A stretch of 64,000 nt of DNA from Arctopsyche grandis (taxonomy: Eukaryota > Arthropoda > Insecta > Trichoptera > Hydropsychidae): the NCBI RefSeq assembly GCF_051622035.1, contig NC_135357.1, forward strand, positions 36,129,691 to 36,193,690, in the 5' to 3' direction. This document shows positions 1 to 9,239 of the stretch, one piece after another. The notes beneath the pieces are model-generated. The model searched no databases. It had not been told where the DNA came from and saw only the letters and a list, made by a program, of their open reading frames with translations. Within the stretch, counting starts at the first letter, position 1, and each line of letters starts with the position of its first letter. The translations under genes were made by a program, and so were the position numbers.

Positions 1-1
1 C

Positions 2-802
2 ATCTCCGCCGGAGTTCCCCAAGGCTCTATCCTCGGCCCCACACTATTCAACCTATACACACACGACATACCCACTCCCACCCATAGATACACAAACATC
101 GCGCAATACGCCGACGACACTGCCATCTTAGCAAGCTCCATTAGCCCCAAGGGAGTCTCGCTTGCCCTCCAGAAGTACTCGGACCAACTTGTAGCGTGGT
201 ACGATAAATGGCTGATGAAAATCAACCCGGATAAAAGTCAGGCAATATTCTTCTCCAGACGTAAAAAACGGCGTAAACCAGGTAAGCCAGTAATCATAAA
301 TGACAAACCAGTCAACTGGACCAAGTCTACCCGCTACCTGGGGGTAATAATCGACCAGAAACTAACCTGGAAACCTCACATCACCAATGCGGTGCGTAGA
401 GCTAGGGCAGTTACGTCAAAGCTTTACCCACTATGTAAACACAACAGCAAACTCTCGCTTAAAAACAAGTGTTTGCTGTACAAATCCATCATCCGCCCAC
501 AAATCACATATGCGAGCCCCGTCTGGGCTCACACAGCCATCTCCAACAAATCAATACTCAAATTACAGACTGTCCAAAACAAATTCTTGCGTGCCGCGGG
601 AAACTATGACTGGTACACAAGAAACACTATTATTCACAGCGACCTAAACACTGACTACCTTGACAAACACGTACACAAACTTGCCGTGAACTACTTCAAG
701 TCTCTCGGCAATATAGACAACCCCCTGATCAACTCCCTCAGTGAGACCAAACTCACGTTTAATCAAAGGCCCATCGACATTTTGAAGACGGGCATAGGCT
801 AA
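2..802 (+). CDS. Jockey-like LINE reverse transcriptase, C-terminal part
   Basis: The frame is open from base 2 and stops at 802, giving 266 codons that continue from outside the window. It carries the non-LTR motif AGVPQGSILGP at its start, then QYADDTA with the catalytic Asp pair about 38 residues in. The thumb segment 'YLGVIIDQKLTW' and the 'YKSIIRPQITYA' motif follow; both are typical of Jockey-clade ORF2 proteins. This part would copy element RNA at a nicked chromosomal target. The endonuclease and first RT blocks lie upstream of the window, so completeness cannot be judged. No stop or frameshift interrupts the visible part, so it is a recent copy or one truncated only at the window edge. 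It ends 269 bp before the Ty3 element. Confidence 0.9.
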   Translation: MSAGVPQGSILGPTLFNLYTHDIPTPTHRYTNIAQYADDTAILASSISPKGVSLALQKYSDQLVAWYDKWLMKINPDKSQAIFFSRRKKRRKPGKPVIINDKPVNWTKSTRYLGVIIDQKLTWKPHITNAVRRARAVTSKLYPLCKHNSKLSLKNKCLLYKSIIRPQITYASPVWAHTAISNKSILKLQTVQNKFLRAAGNYDWYTRNTIIHSDLNTDYLDKHVHKLAVNYFKSLGNIDNPLINSLSETKLTFNQRPIDILKTGIG

Positions 803-1070
803 AACTAGCATTCAGTTAAATTAAACAAATCACCACCGAACGGTCCCAAACCAGCTAACCACCCACTAACACACTAACCCCGACAATATCCCACAGATGA
901 TGCACTAATTTTGCTTAGTGTTCTAGCCTGACAAACGATCAACAAGCGAGCAGCCGCCAGCCCGCACTACAATATCAACGAGAGATCGATCTTATATAAA
1001 ACGTTCGATAGATAGGTCAAGGGAGTGTCACTACCCGAGAAAACTATCGTTAAAATGTAGCCACAAAGAG
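803..1070 (+). other. Probable LINE 3' untranslated region and junction with Ty3 element
   Basis: This stretch has no open frame. It follows the LINE stop codon and ends exactly where identity to the 3' LTR of the neighbouring Ty3 element begins. A TATA-like tract sits near 993-1000. It may be the LINE 3' UTR, a divergent LTR U3, or both joined; there is no poly(A) tract marking a LINE end. Confidence 0.4.
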
Positions 1071-1158
1071 TCTCTGAGAACTGTCGTTTCCTTTAGACTC
1101 CCATCTCTGCTGGTCTTTCCCTGTTCAGTCAAAGCCACCCACTTCACCCCACGTTACA
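1071..1158 (+). repeat. Partial 5' LTR (R-U5 only)
   Basis: All 88 bases match 5849-5936 of the 3' LTR and end in TTACA. Upstream of 1071 no similarity to the 3' LTR U3 is visible. The junction is roughly 15 bases downstream of where transcription would be expected to start from the TATA box in the 3' LTR. Confidence 0.85.
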
Positions 1159-1159
1159 C

Positions 1160-1173
1160 TGGTGTCAGAAGTG
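1160..1173 (+). other. Ty3 element primer binding site
   Basis: TGGTGTCAGAAGTG begins two bases after the LTR end (one spacer base). It starts with TGG, the complement of a tRNA CCA end. The complementary acceptor sequence is most like an insect tRNA-Leu, the primer used by the Mdg3/micropia group; this tRNA assignment is from memory and is inference. Confidence 0.65.
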
Positions 1174-1210
1174 TTTGACCTGAGCCGCAAAAGGAATACA
1201 CCACGCAAAG

Positions 1211-2244
1211 ATGCCCCCAAAAAGGAGACAGGCATCTCCTCACCAGTTGGACGAACCATCACGTGTGGAACGTCTGGAGGAGCAGATGGCGCGACTCGTC
1301 GCGCTTCTCGAGAGGGACACCACAACACGCACGCCAGCGATTCCGGCAAGCCCTTCAACGAGGGTCCTTCAACGAGCACACTGAGTCCCTCGTCATCAGT
1401 ATGCAGAAACGACGCTACTCCACGACCTGTCACCGACCCCATGCTAGGAAGCACCATCCACAAGCAACCGACCGAGCTTCCTGTTTTCGACGGAACGGGC
1501 GACGTAGAACGATTCATCCGCGAATTTGAAATCGTGTCACGAGCCCTACGCTGCGAACCGACGGCAAACTCACTCATTCTCGCTCTACGAGGTCAAGCGA
1601 GAATATTCCTCATCGACGAAGTACCGAAAGAAGCGTACGAAGCGTACGAGGAGCTGAGGGAGAGGCTGGTGAAGCGTTTCAAATCTTCGCCACACCCGTA
1701 CGATGCATTCCGTGACCTAATTTCCCCGTCGATCCGCAACAACGACGACATAGAAGCTCGGTTCGCGGACATCCGTCGAAAAAGGATGGAGGCTTTTCCA
1801 GAGCCTATCCCGTTGGACGTCCTAGACAAGATACTCCTCATATTGTCGTTTCACGACGAGGATATCCGCGCTGCCGTCTTCACCGCAGATCCGAAGACCC
1901 CACTGCAGGAGCTGTTACGGCTCGCAAAACACGCGAGGGATGCGAAACGGCTGAGGAGTCAAGGGAGGGGGGCGGCCAACAGACCAGCCCAAGACCACCA
2001 GCCTCACTTCAATACCGCAGCTCGAAACGCCAGCAGACCTCCCTGGCAAGCAGAGGGCCGTAACGGTCACAGACCTCCCTGGCAAGCGGAGGGCCGTAAC
2101 GGCAACAGACCGCCCTGGCAAGGGCAAAGGAACTGCCGAAACTGCGGAAGCCCACAATGTCGCGGGCGGAACTGTCCGAAGGTACGGGCAGTCGAGAACG
2201 CCTCCGACGAGGAAGAGGTGCGATCCCAGTCGGGAAAAGAATAA
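1211..2244 (+). pseudogene. Ty3 gag, start and body in different frames
   Basis: Gag forms the particle shell and packages element RNA. A good ATG at 1211 opens a frame that stops at 1382-1384, while the capsid-like body (from about 1385) lies one frame away and runs to the TAA at 2242. Between them the 11-base string CCTTCAACGAG occurs twice, 14 bases apart (1352 and 1366); a 14-bp tandem duplication would account exactly for the frame change. The body contains a retrotransposon Gag capsid region, two and a half copies of a 30-bp repeat rich in Arg-Pro-Pro-Trp (about 2035-2120), and a zinc knuckle spaced CX2CX4CX4C, with Cys where His is usual. A frame starting at GTG 1162 is continuous, so translation from a non-ATG codon cannot be excluded. 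Confidence 0.75.
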
Positions 2245-5200
2245 TGGTCAGTTCCACACGGGCAGGACTGATCATCGAAGACGAAGAAAAGCCCGTCCCA
2301 GTGTTAGGGAGCGTCGGCGACTCACCTTTCGTATTAGACACCGAAGGCGAGATCGGAGGAGTACCATGTAGGGTACTGTTGGATACCGGGGCAAGCGTCT
2401 CCGTTATCTCCAGCAAACTGTTCGCCAAAATTCCCCGCGAACATAGAAAAAGGGTGAACGACAAAAGGGAAAGAATACGAGTCGCAGACGGTCGACACGT
2501 AGCGATCTACGTATGGGCCGAGACTACGTTGGCAATTAAAGGCACACAAGCGAGATGGAAATTTGCCGTCACTGATTTCTCCTCAGAGGTCATCATGGGG
2601 ATGGATCTCCTGCGCCACCTCAATACGATCGTCGAACTGGGAGGAACCACGACAGTGTTCACTTTCCGGAACGACATTGCCCCCCATCGACCAGTAAGTT
2701 CAGTCCATTCGTGTCAGGAAATAAAAAGACACGAACTGAACGGAAAGCGACAAGACGACCTGCCCCGCCAACTGGACGCTGCTATCATCGACCTACCACC
2801 TGGAAAACGGTCGACGATCGTCAACTCCCTCCTCCAACATCGACAAGCCTTCGCCCAAAGCGAACGGGACTTAAGCCAAGTCCATAAAGGGAGCCATCGA
2901 ATAAATAGCGGCGACGCCGCCCCCATCAAACAGGCCCCTCGCAGAATACCGCTGCACAAGAAGACAGAGGTACGGTCCCTCATCAACGACTTGTTGACAA
3001 GACAAATAATCGAACCAGCAGCCGGTCCCTGGGCCTCCCCCATCGTATTGGTCACGAAAAAGACCGGCGAGTTGCGCCTCTGCGTTGACTATCGTCGGTT
3101 AAACGCCGTGACAACGAAAGACTCGTTCCCGATGCCACGAATGGACGACGTCCTGGACAGACTCGCGGGCGCCAAATTCTTCTCGACGTTGGACCTGCAG
3201 AGTGGTTTTTGGCAAGTCCCAGTCGAAGAGAAAGACCGACCAAAAACCGCCTTTACCACTGAATTTGGTCTGTTCCAATTCCGTGTTATGCCTTTCGGCC
3301 TCTGCAACGCGCCTGCCACATTCTCCCGGCTAATGGAAGACATTCTCGGCGACCTGACCGGATCAACCTTGGTATACCTCGACGACATCATAATATTTAG
3401 TCCGACCCCGGAGGCCCACTTGGAACACATCCAGACGGTCCTCAAACGCCTACTTGCGGTCGGACTCAAAGTAAATACGCGGAAGTGCCAGCTGTTTAGG
3501 AATGAGGTCTGCTTCCTTGGCCATAAAATCAGCTCCCACGGCGTCTGCACGGATCCAGAGAAGACAAAAGCCGTGAGAGAGTGGCCCACCCCCAAATCGA
3601 AGGCACAACTCCGCAGCTTCTTAGGCCTCTGCACCTATTACCGGAGGTTTGTGCAAGGGTTTGCGCAAACGGCGAAACCACTGCATCGTCTCACGGAGGA
3701 GAAAACAGTCTTCACGTGGGACCAAGACTGCGAGCATGCCTTCAATGCCCTCAAAAACGCTCTGACAGATGCGGAAACAATGGCATTCCCCCGACCTGAG
3801 GGAATCTATATTCTGGACGCGGATGCCAGTCAACATGCCATCGGAGCCGTGCTCTCCCAAGTTCAAGACGGCGAGGAGAAGGTGATCGGGTACTATAGTC
3901 GCACCTTGAAGGCACCGGAACGGAACTACTGCGTCACCCGGAAAGAGCTGCTCGCCATCGTCGACGCAGTAGAGCACTTCCACCACTACCTGTACGGAAG
4001 CCCCTTCACACTCCGAACCGATCACGCCGCACTGACGTGGCTCCGCAGCTTCAGAAAACCTGAAGGTCAATGGGCCCGCTGGTTGCTACGACTGGGACAG
4101 TACCACATGGACGTACAGCATCGAGCAGGGAAGAAACACGGCAACGCCGACGCCCTCTCTAGACGTCCATGTGACCCAGACTGCCCGAAATGCGCGAAAA
4201 TAGAGAGCGAGCAAATAGCACCCGAAGCCAAACTCGTCACTCTAGGGAACCCACAAAGTCCCCAGGCCACCGACTCCACAATCTCACGCTTCATCGCCTG
4301 GAAAGAGTCCGGGAGACGACCACTGTGGGAAGAAGTGTCGGCAGAAGAACCCGAAGTTCGGATTCTATGGGCCCAGTGGGACGCCCTAACTGTCGACCAG
4401 GGTCAGCTCTTCCGGCGATGGGAAAGCCCAAACGGCGAGCGTCAGATCCTGCAATTGGTCATTCCCGAGAGCCACAGAAATGAAATCCTATGGGAGATGC
4501 ACAGTTCCCCGACTGGCGGACACTTCGGCATCAATAAAACGCTAAAGAATGTCCGCCGCCGATACTACTGGCCAACATGCCGCCCCGACGTTATAAAATG
4601 GTGCGAAAAATGCCCCAGGTGTGCAGCGCAAAACGGACCACATACGAGGAACAGGGCGGCCATGCGGCAATACGTGTCAGGGGCACCGATGGACCGAATG
4701 GCGATCGACATATTGGGACCGCTACCGGTTACCAATAGGGGGAACCGTTACGTGCTAGTGGCCGCTGATCACTTCACAAAGTGGCCAGAAGCCATTCCCT
4801 TACCGGACCAAGAGGCGGAAACGGTAGCGGAAGCCCTAGTAACCCATGTCTTCGCCAAACTGGGCACACCTCGAGAACTGCACTCCGATCAAGGCCGTAA
4901 TTTTGAAGCCCGAGTCTTTGCCGAAACGCTAGATAAATTGGGCATCTGCAAAACTCGGACGACCCCTTACCACCCTCAGTCGGACGGGATGATCGAGAGG
5001 TTAAACCGCACTCTACTGGGATACCTCCGGAAATTCCTGTCCTACTACGACGAGGAGGCAGAACGAGACTGGGACACGATGCTGTCCCCGTTCCTCATGG
5101 CTTACCGCTCAACCCCACACGACGCGACAGGAGAGTCGCCAGCCCTGATGATGTTCGGCAGGGAAATGCGCCTTCCGCCCCAACTTATCTACGGCGGACC

Positions 5201-5570
5201 CCCGGACAGTATACCCGAGCAATCAGCCCACAAATACGTCCAAAATCTCACAGAAGGGATGGCAGAAACGCACAAATTCGCTCGGAAACACCTCCAGAAG
5301 ACGCACAAAAGAATGAAAGCGGCTTACGACGGGAGGATCTGGGAACCACGATACGAAGAGGGCGATCGCGTTTGGTTGCACAACCCAGCCAAGAAGCCCG
5401 GTCGCACCCTTAAACTCCAACCCCCTTGGGAAGGTCCGTTCCGGATTATTAAGAGGATCAGCGACGTGGTCTATCGGATCCGCCGGGAAACAGGGAACTC
5501 CCGGTATCTGGTGGTACACGTCAACAGATTAGCGCGATACCTCGCAACACCGGATCCGATCTTAAATTAA
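2157..5570 (+). CDS. Ty3/Gypsy Pol polyprotein (PR-RT-RH-IN)
   Basis: The frame has 1137 codons without interruption; the ATG at 2157 is only the first Met, and the protein is probably made by frameshifting from gag. Protease: LLDTGAS near residues 74-80. Reverse transcriptase: 'CVDYRRLN' fingers motif and catalytic YLDD near 407. RNase H: LDADAS near 553 and TDHAAL. Integrase: His-His-Cys-Cys zinc region near 780-820, then Asp in MAIDILGP, Asp in LHSDQG and Glu in QSDGMIERLNR, completing the DDE triad. A C-terminal 'GDRVWL' segment ends the protein. All catalytic residues looked for are present, so it could be active. Length is normal for the family. Confidence 0.95.
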   Translation: MSRAELSEGTGSRERLRRGRGAIPVGKRIMVSSTRAGLIIEDEEKPVPVLGSVGDSPFVLDTEGEIGGVPCRVLLDTGASVSVISSKLFAKIPREHRKRVNDKRERIRVADGRHVAIYVWAETTLAIKGTQARWKFAVTDFSSEVIMGMDLLRHLNTIVELGGTTTVFTFRNDIAPHRPVSSVHSCQEIKRHELNGKRQDDLPRQLDAAIIDLPPGKRSTIVNSLLQHRQAFAQSERDLSQVHKGSHRINSGDAAPIKQAPRRIPLHKKTEVRSLINDLLTRQIIEPAAGPWASPIVLVTKKTGELRLCVDYRRLNAVTTKDSFPMPRMDDVLDRLAGAKFFSTLDLQSGFWQVPVEEKDRPKTAFTTEFGLFQFRVMPFGLCNAPATFSRLMEDILGDLTGSTLVYLDDIIIFSPTPEAHLEHIQTVLKRLLAVGLKVNTRKCQLFRNEVCFLGHKISSHGVCTDPEKTKAVREWPTPKSKAQLRSFLGLCTYYRRFVQGFAQTAKPLHRLTEEKTVFTWDQDCEHAFNALKNALTDAETMAFPRPEGIYILDADASQHAIGAVLSQVQDGEEKVIGYYSRTLKAPERNYCVTRKELLAIVDAVEHFHHYLYGSPFTLRTDHAALTWLRSFRKPEGQWARWLLRLGQYHMDVQHRAGKKHGNADALSRRPCDPDCPKCAKIESEQIAPEAKLVTLGNPQSPQATDSTISRFIAWKESGRRPLWEEVSAEEPEVRILWAQWDALTVDQGQLFRRWESPNGERQILQLVIPESHRNEILWEMHSSPTGGHFGINKTLKNVRRRYYWPTCRPDVIKWCEKCPRCAAQNGPHTRNRAAMRQYVSGAPMDRMAIDILGPLPVTNRGNRYVLVAADHFTKWPEAIPLPDQEAETVAEALVTHVFAKLGTPRELHSDQGRNFEARVFAETLDKLGICKTRTTPYHPQSDGMIERLNRTLLGYLRKFLSYYDEEAERDWDTMLSPFLMAYRSTPHDATGESPALMMFGREMRLPPQLIYGGPPDSIPEQSAHKYVQNLTEGMAETHKFARKHLQKTHKRMKAAYDGRIWEPRYEEGDRVWLHNPAKKPGRTLKLQPPWEGPFRIIKRISDVVYRIRRETGNSRYLVVHVNRLARYLATPDPILN
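2232..2238 (+). promoter_or_regulatory. Candidate -1 ribosomal frameshift site between gag and pol
   Basis: The heptamer GGGAAAA is in the correct register (G GGA AAA) in the gag frame, three bases before the gag stop codon at 2242-2244. A one-base backward slip continues directly into the pol frame. The gag and pol frames overlap from at least 2157 to 2244 and differ by exactly -1, as this mechanism requires. Confidence 0.7.
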
Positions 5571-5705
5571 AAAAACCCGTAGTGTATTTCCCTTGCATTT
5601 TGTTTGTTTGTATATGTTTTTTATATGTTTGTTTGCATTGTTTATTTGTATATGTTTGTATAGTAATAAATCGCTCGAGACGACCGATCCTGAAGGAGAG
5701 GGCAG

Positions 5706-5936
5706 TGTAACGTACGCCCCCGCAGCCGAGGGAGTGGGGGGAAAACTACCCCCGCCCTCGGATGCTGGGGAGTGGGAGAAAGTACCGCTACTTTCTCAGC
5801 TATAAAAGGAGCGCCCTTTTCTTCGGAAGTCGAGTCGGACCACAGCTTTCTCTGAGAACTGTCGTTTCCTTTAGACTCCCATCTCTGCTGGTCTTTCCCT
5901 GTTCAGTCAAAGCCACCCACTTCACCCCACGTTACA
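5706..5936 (+). repeat. Ty3 element 3' LTR
   Basis: The 231-bp LTR starts TGTAACG and ends CGTTACA, so it is bounded by TG/CA and short inverted repeats. The polypurine tract GAAGGAGAGGGCAG abuts it. A TATA box (TATAAAAGG) is at 5801. The U3 part has G- and C-rich inverted segments around 5717-5775. Confidence 0.9.
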
Positions 5937-6120
5937 TATGTATTATCTTATTTTAATGCTGGTGTACATAGAAGGAAAGAAAACTCTAAAACCTAATTTA
6001 TTACAATTCGTATAAATGTTCAAAATACATATGTATCATTGGCGTCCCATCATTGAACCAGAAGGATTAAAATGTTCTACCTAAAATTTAAATATTAATC
6101 AACAATTCAATTAATATAAA
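5937..6120 (-). mobile_element. Diverged LINE 3'-end fragment
   Basis: About 5945-6040 resembles the 3' untranslated region of the LINE copies at 13090, 38497 and (inverted) 49003-49260, sharing blocks such as 'CTCAAAAACCTA' with substitutions. A further piece of the same tail lies at 7907-7965. Confidence 0.5.
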
Positions 6121-6620
6121 TTCAAATCGTTGTCCATATTGATATTGTTCACTCGGATTAGCGAAGTTCAGAAACCGAATCGGCTATACCTGATGTAGTG
6201 GAGTGTACCTGATGTTATGGTATGGTCCGCCGTGTTGTTTTCTTGCACGGACCTGCCGTCTCAATTATGTTCTCTTCACGGTACTGGCGAATTTTTATGT
6301 ATAGGCGTTCCGCCGAAATTTTTTTCTCATCTTTTCGAGCATTTAAAAAGTTTTCGCTAAGAATGTTTGTTTTTGAAGTTTTCGATTTGTGTCCATCATT
6401 CCAAACTTTTTTTTATTAAAATATCAAATATGGGAAGGGACTTGGCTCATGAAATGGTTCCTTCAAAACAAATCAATGCGGAGCGCGCGGATACCAATAA
6501 AGAGGCCTTGAAACGTTACACTCTCGATTTTATGATAAATCATTCATAAGATTAAGTTTTGAAGACAAACAAGATGTTATTAAGAAAAGTAAAAAATGAT
6601 AAATTATACGCATCACTTCA
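6121..6620 (+). mobile_element. Fragment of hAT-like element with coding-exon remnant
   Basis: It is similar along its length to 35026-35720 and to the reverse strand of 32626-33145. A frame beginning with ATG at 6430 reads MGRDLAHEMVPSKQINAE and continues to similarity with 'FEDKQDVI' near 6560, interrupted by a stop. Protein-level conservation between the three copies suggests the first exon of a transposon protein that I cannot name. Confidence 0.5.
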
Positions 6621-6628
6621 AGAATATT

Positions 6629-7880
6629 ATTGAATAATAACAAAAACAAAAGAAAATCGTTTTCTATTATAGAGGTCACGAGCCGTCGTGCAATTAAATG
6701 CAGCGAAAATGCACACCAAATGTTTACGATACCAAAATCATAAACTGTCACCTCCTAGTGCATATCACTGGCATGCTTACATTTATAATCACGAAAGAAA
6801 GAGAGAGAGACAAAAACCCGCTTCTAATGTATTGTTTCAAATACAATTATCAGTGAAGTATGGCACGCTCGGCCAATTATGTTATGCTGCGTACGGACCA
6901 AACCAACGACGATTTTGGTCCAACGTTTTAACCAGCAGGATAAAACCAGTAGCGTACAAAATATCGAAATAAAAATTAAATTTAAAAAATTGAAATTAAA
7001 TATCAAAATTAAAAATATTATTATTATATTAAAATTAAATTCAAATATAAAATTAAAATAAAATATTGAAAGTTAAAACAGAACATGCCCAATTTAAATA
7101 AATTTTCGAGATTGACCTAAAATTAGATCATCAACAATCACATACAGGTAATCCTCGACTTTTGTTTGTCGAAGATGTTTTGACTTACGAAGATACGCAC
7201 TAAGATCGAAAAAAAAATCAAAGAATTATTATTTTTACTTCCCCGTAATGCGCAGTTACTGAGAATATCTCATGTATAAGTATGGGTGACCGAGCGATGG
7301 TCCCAACCCGGTATGTTGTCGGTTTATCAAACGAAATTTTTTTAGTCTTCAATTGTTTCTCTCGTCGAAATAAATCAATTAATTAAATCATTTCAGAGGT
7401 AAATTTTATCGGATAATGTGTGATTATTAATTTTATTTCGACGAAAGAAAAAAAACCCTTTGACAAATCACCGACATCCGACACCGCGTTTTTTTATGAA
7501 TTGTTTTTTTTTTATCGATCGTCGACGGTAGAAATACAGTAACATCTCGTGACGACTTTAACAATATTTTTTTTCGCTCGTAAGCAGAGAAATTATAATA
7601 TTTCTCTGGTTTTAAATGCGCATCGTCGTAATTCAAAACATTGTTGTAATTCAAAACATCAACGATGATCTAATTTTAGCTCAATCTCGCTCTTTAGCTT
7701 GATTTTGATATTTAATTTCAATTTTAAAATTTAATTTTTATTTCGATATTTTGTACGCTACTGCTTGTTAAAAAGTTGGCCCAAAATCGTCGTTGGTTTA
7801 GTACATAAGCACCATTAATAAATAATACTTTTTTTTTATTCAAAAATATTATAATGTCCATCGGTTGTAGGATTTTGAAT
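6629..7880 (+). repeat. Dispersed repeat (copy 1) split by a foldback insertion
   Basis: 6629-6890 and 7805-7880 together match the repeat at 14005-14690. Shared blocks include one containing 'CACGAGCCGTCGTGCAATTAA' and another 'TTAATAAATAATAC'. Both copies are interrupted by unrelated insertions at different places. Class unknown. Confidence 0.55.
6891..7804. mobile_element. Foldback element with terminal inverted repeats over 100 bp long
   Basis: The left arm from 6891 (GTACGGACCAAACCAACGACG) is the reverse complement, with small indels, of the right arm ending at 7804. Pairing extends inward past 'GTAGCGTACAAAATATCG' and can be picked up again at about 7115-7140 against 7655-7680. Comparison with the uninterrupted repeat at 14600 shows it is an insertion. 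The interior has no usable reading frame. Confidence 0.7.
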
Positions 7881-7906
7881 ATGTTTGAATATGTTTGTAT
7901 TATTTT

Positions 7907-7965
7907 GAACTAAATAGTCTTTCAAGTCGACGATCTAAAGCAAATTGTGTAGGTAATCTGTTAAA
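7907..7965 (-). mobile_element. LINE 3'-end fragment
   Basis: A short piece like 13321-13370, carrying the 'AAGTCGACGATCTAAAGC' block and the 'AGGTAATCTGT' block of the LINE end. Confidence 0.45.
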
Positions 7966-7980
7966 TATAATACATACAAA

Positions 7981-8207
7981 CAGTAGTGTCACCCTAATGA
8001 ATTCCATAGGTTTCCGGAAACCCGTTATTTAATCTAAAAATTCATATAACTCTTGTCAAAATCTATACAAATCTTGAAAATTTAATGAATTAATGTAATA
8101 GTGCCTTGGACGAAAAAAATGTACATAGTTACATACATATTTTCAAAATAATTTTATTGAAAAAAAAATTGGAAACCCGTTGTTCCAAAATTGGGGTGAC
8201 GCCACTG
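7981..8207. mobile_element. hAT-type MITE
   Basis: It begins CAGTAGTGTCACCC and ends with the inverted counterpart GGGTGACGCCACTG. The flanks are CATACAAA (7973-7980) and CATACAAG (8208-8215), an 8-bp target duplication with one change, as expected of hAT elements. 227 bp, no coding capacity. Confidence 0.8.
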
Positions 8208-9239
8208 CATACAAGTGTAATGGTAGGAGTCGTATAATTTATTATTTTTCGTTTAAGGATGTATCATACATACATTAAATATGTAAGTTTAAACATATTA
8301 AAAATTATATCTCAACCTTAAATAAAAGGCATGTTTTGTTTTCATCCAAAAAAAATTGAACAAATAATTAGGGATTAAATATGACCTTTTAGGGATTAAA
8401 ATAGTTAAGCAATGAGTTTTCCACGAAAAGACTTGTACTTTTAATGATTTTTTTTAGCAACCTGAGGACTACTCGATGCAATATATGTACATATGCAGAC
8501 AAACATTTATTAAAGAAAGAGCGCGGAAAAGTGTCGTGACGTTGCGGTCCAAATTGCGATAATTGTCGTGCAAAACTGGACACGTGTTCGAAGTCTGTTT
8601 ATCAGCTTATTAGTGTGGGGTGGGGGTTGGCAGCAGTCGCGACCAACTCAGTCTGTCTGCGGCCGTGCTGTTGGCAGCACGCTTCCGCACGCCGCACTGG
8701 CGCTGCCAGTCTTCGCGATTTTCCCGCCACTTTTTCAAAAGTACGTTGATTGCACTACAAATCCCCTTCCTTTATTCATTCAAACGTCGATTTTTCAGAT
8801 GACAAAAAAAAGTAAAAATTCAAATAATAAAAAAAACAAATGTTGGGTTTCAATTCTTTCAATATTCAATACCGCATATTGAAATCGTCAGTTGTTTACA
8901 TATGTACATAAATACGATAACAACTTATTTTTCAAAAATGCTAAATATTTGATCAACATATGTATGTTGTTTTAAGGTTTATTTATTTAATTTTAATAAA
9001 TAAAAGCACAAAAATGTATTTTCGATTCCTGCAAAGTTTTGCAAAACAGATTCAATTCACACGAGTCATATTTTTATAAAACATATTTTTTTAAACATAT
9101 TTTAAAGATTTTTACTATAAAATTTTGAATATAATAAAAAAATTTAAACAACGTTTGGAAAATAATATTGATTGAATCAAATTTGAATTTTGTTTTTAAA
9201 ATTTTGCTACAAAATGAACGCAATCAATTGCTTATTTCA
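8208..9239. other. AT-rich stretch, no gene recognised
   Basis: No supported reading frame. The only contrast is a GC-richer block at about 8560-8760, described separately. Confidence 0.5.
8600..8745 (+). promoter_or_regulatory. Weak candidate promoter or noncoding exon
   Basis: A CpG-containing, GC-rich block stands out from very AT-rich flanks. It contains CTCAGTCTG (about 8647), similar to the arthropod initiator TCAGT, and an AAAA|GTACGT string near 8741 that could be a splice donor. It could be a 5' noncoding exon of a downstream gene; this is speculation from composition and two short motifs. Confidence 0.15.

Larger units (their letters stand above)
1071..5936 (+). mobile_element. Ty3/Gypsy LTR retrotransposon, 5' LTR incomplete
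   Basis: In order: an 88-bp R-U5 segment (1071-1158) identical to the end of the 3' LTR, a primer binding site, gag, a -1 frameshift site, a complete pol (protease, RT, RNase H, integrase), a polypurine tract at 5692-5705 and a 231-bp 3' LTR. The integrase-last order is that of Ty3/Gypsy. No env-like frame follows pol. Base composition is clearly richer in GC than the flanks. The absence of U3 at the 5' end makes this a damaged or recombinant copy, although pol has no disruption. The 88 bp shared between both ends are identical, so the copy is young. Confidence 0.92.

Noticed and set aside
1125..1577. Reverse-strand frames over the Ty3 gag and pol
   Set aside because: Shadows of the real + strand genes; no domains of their own.
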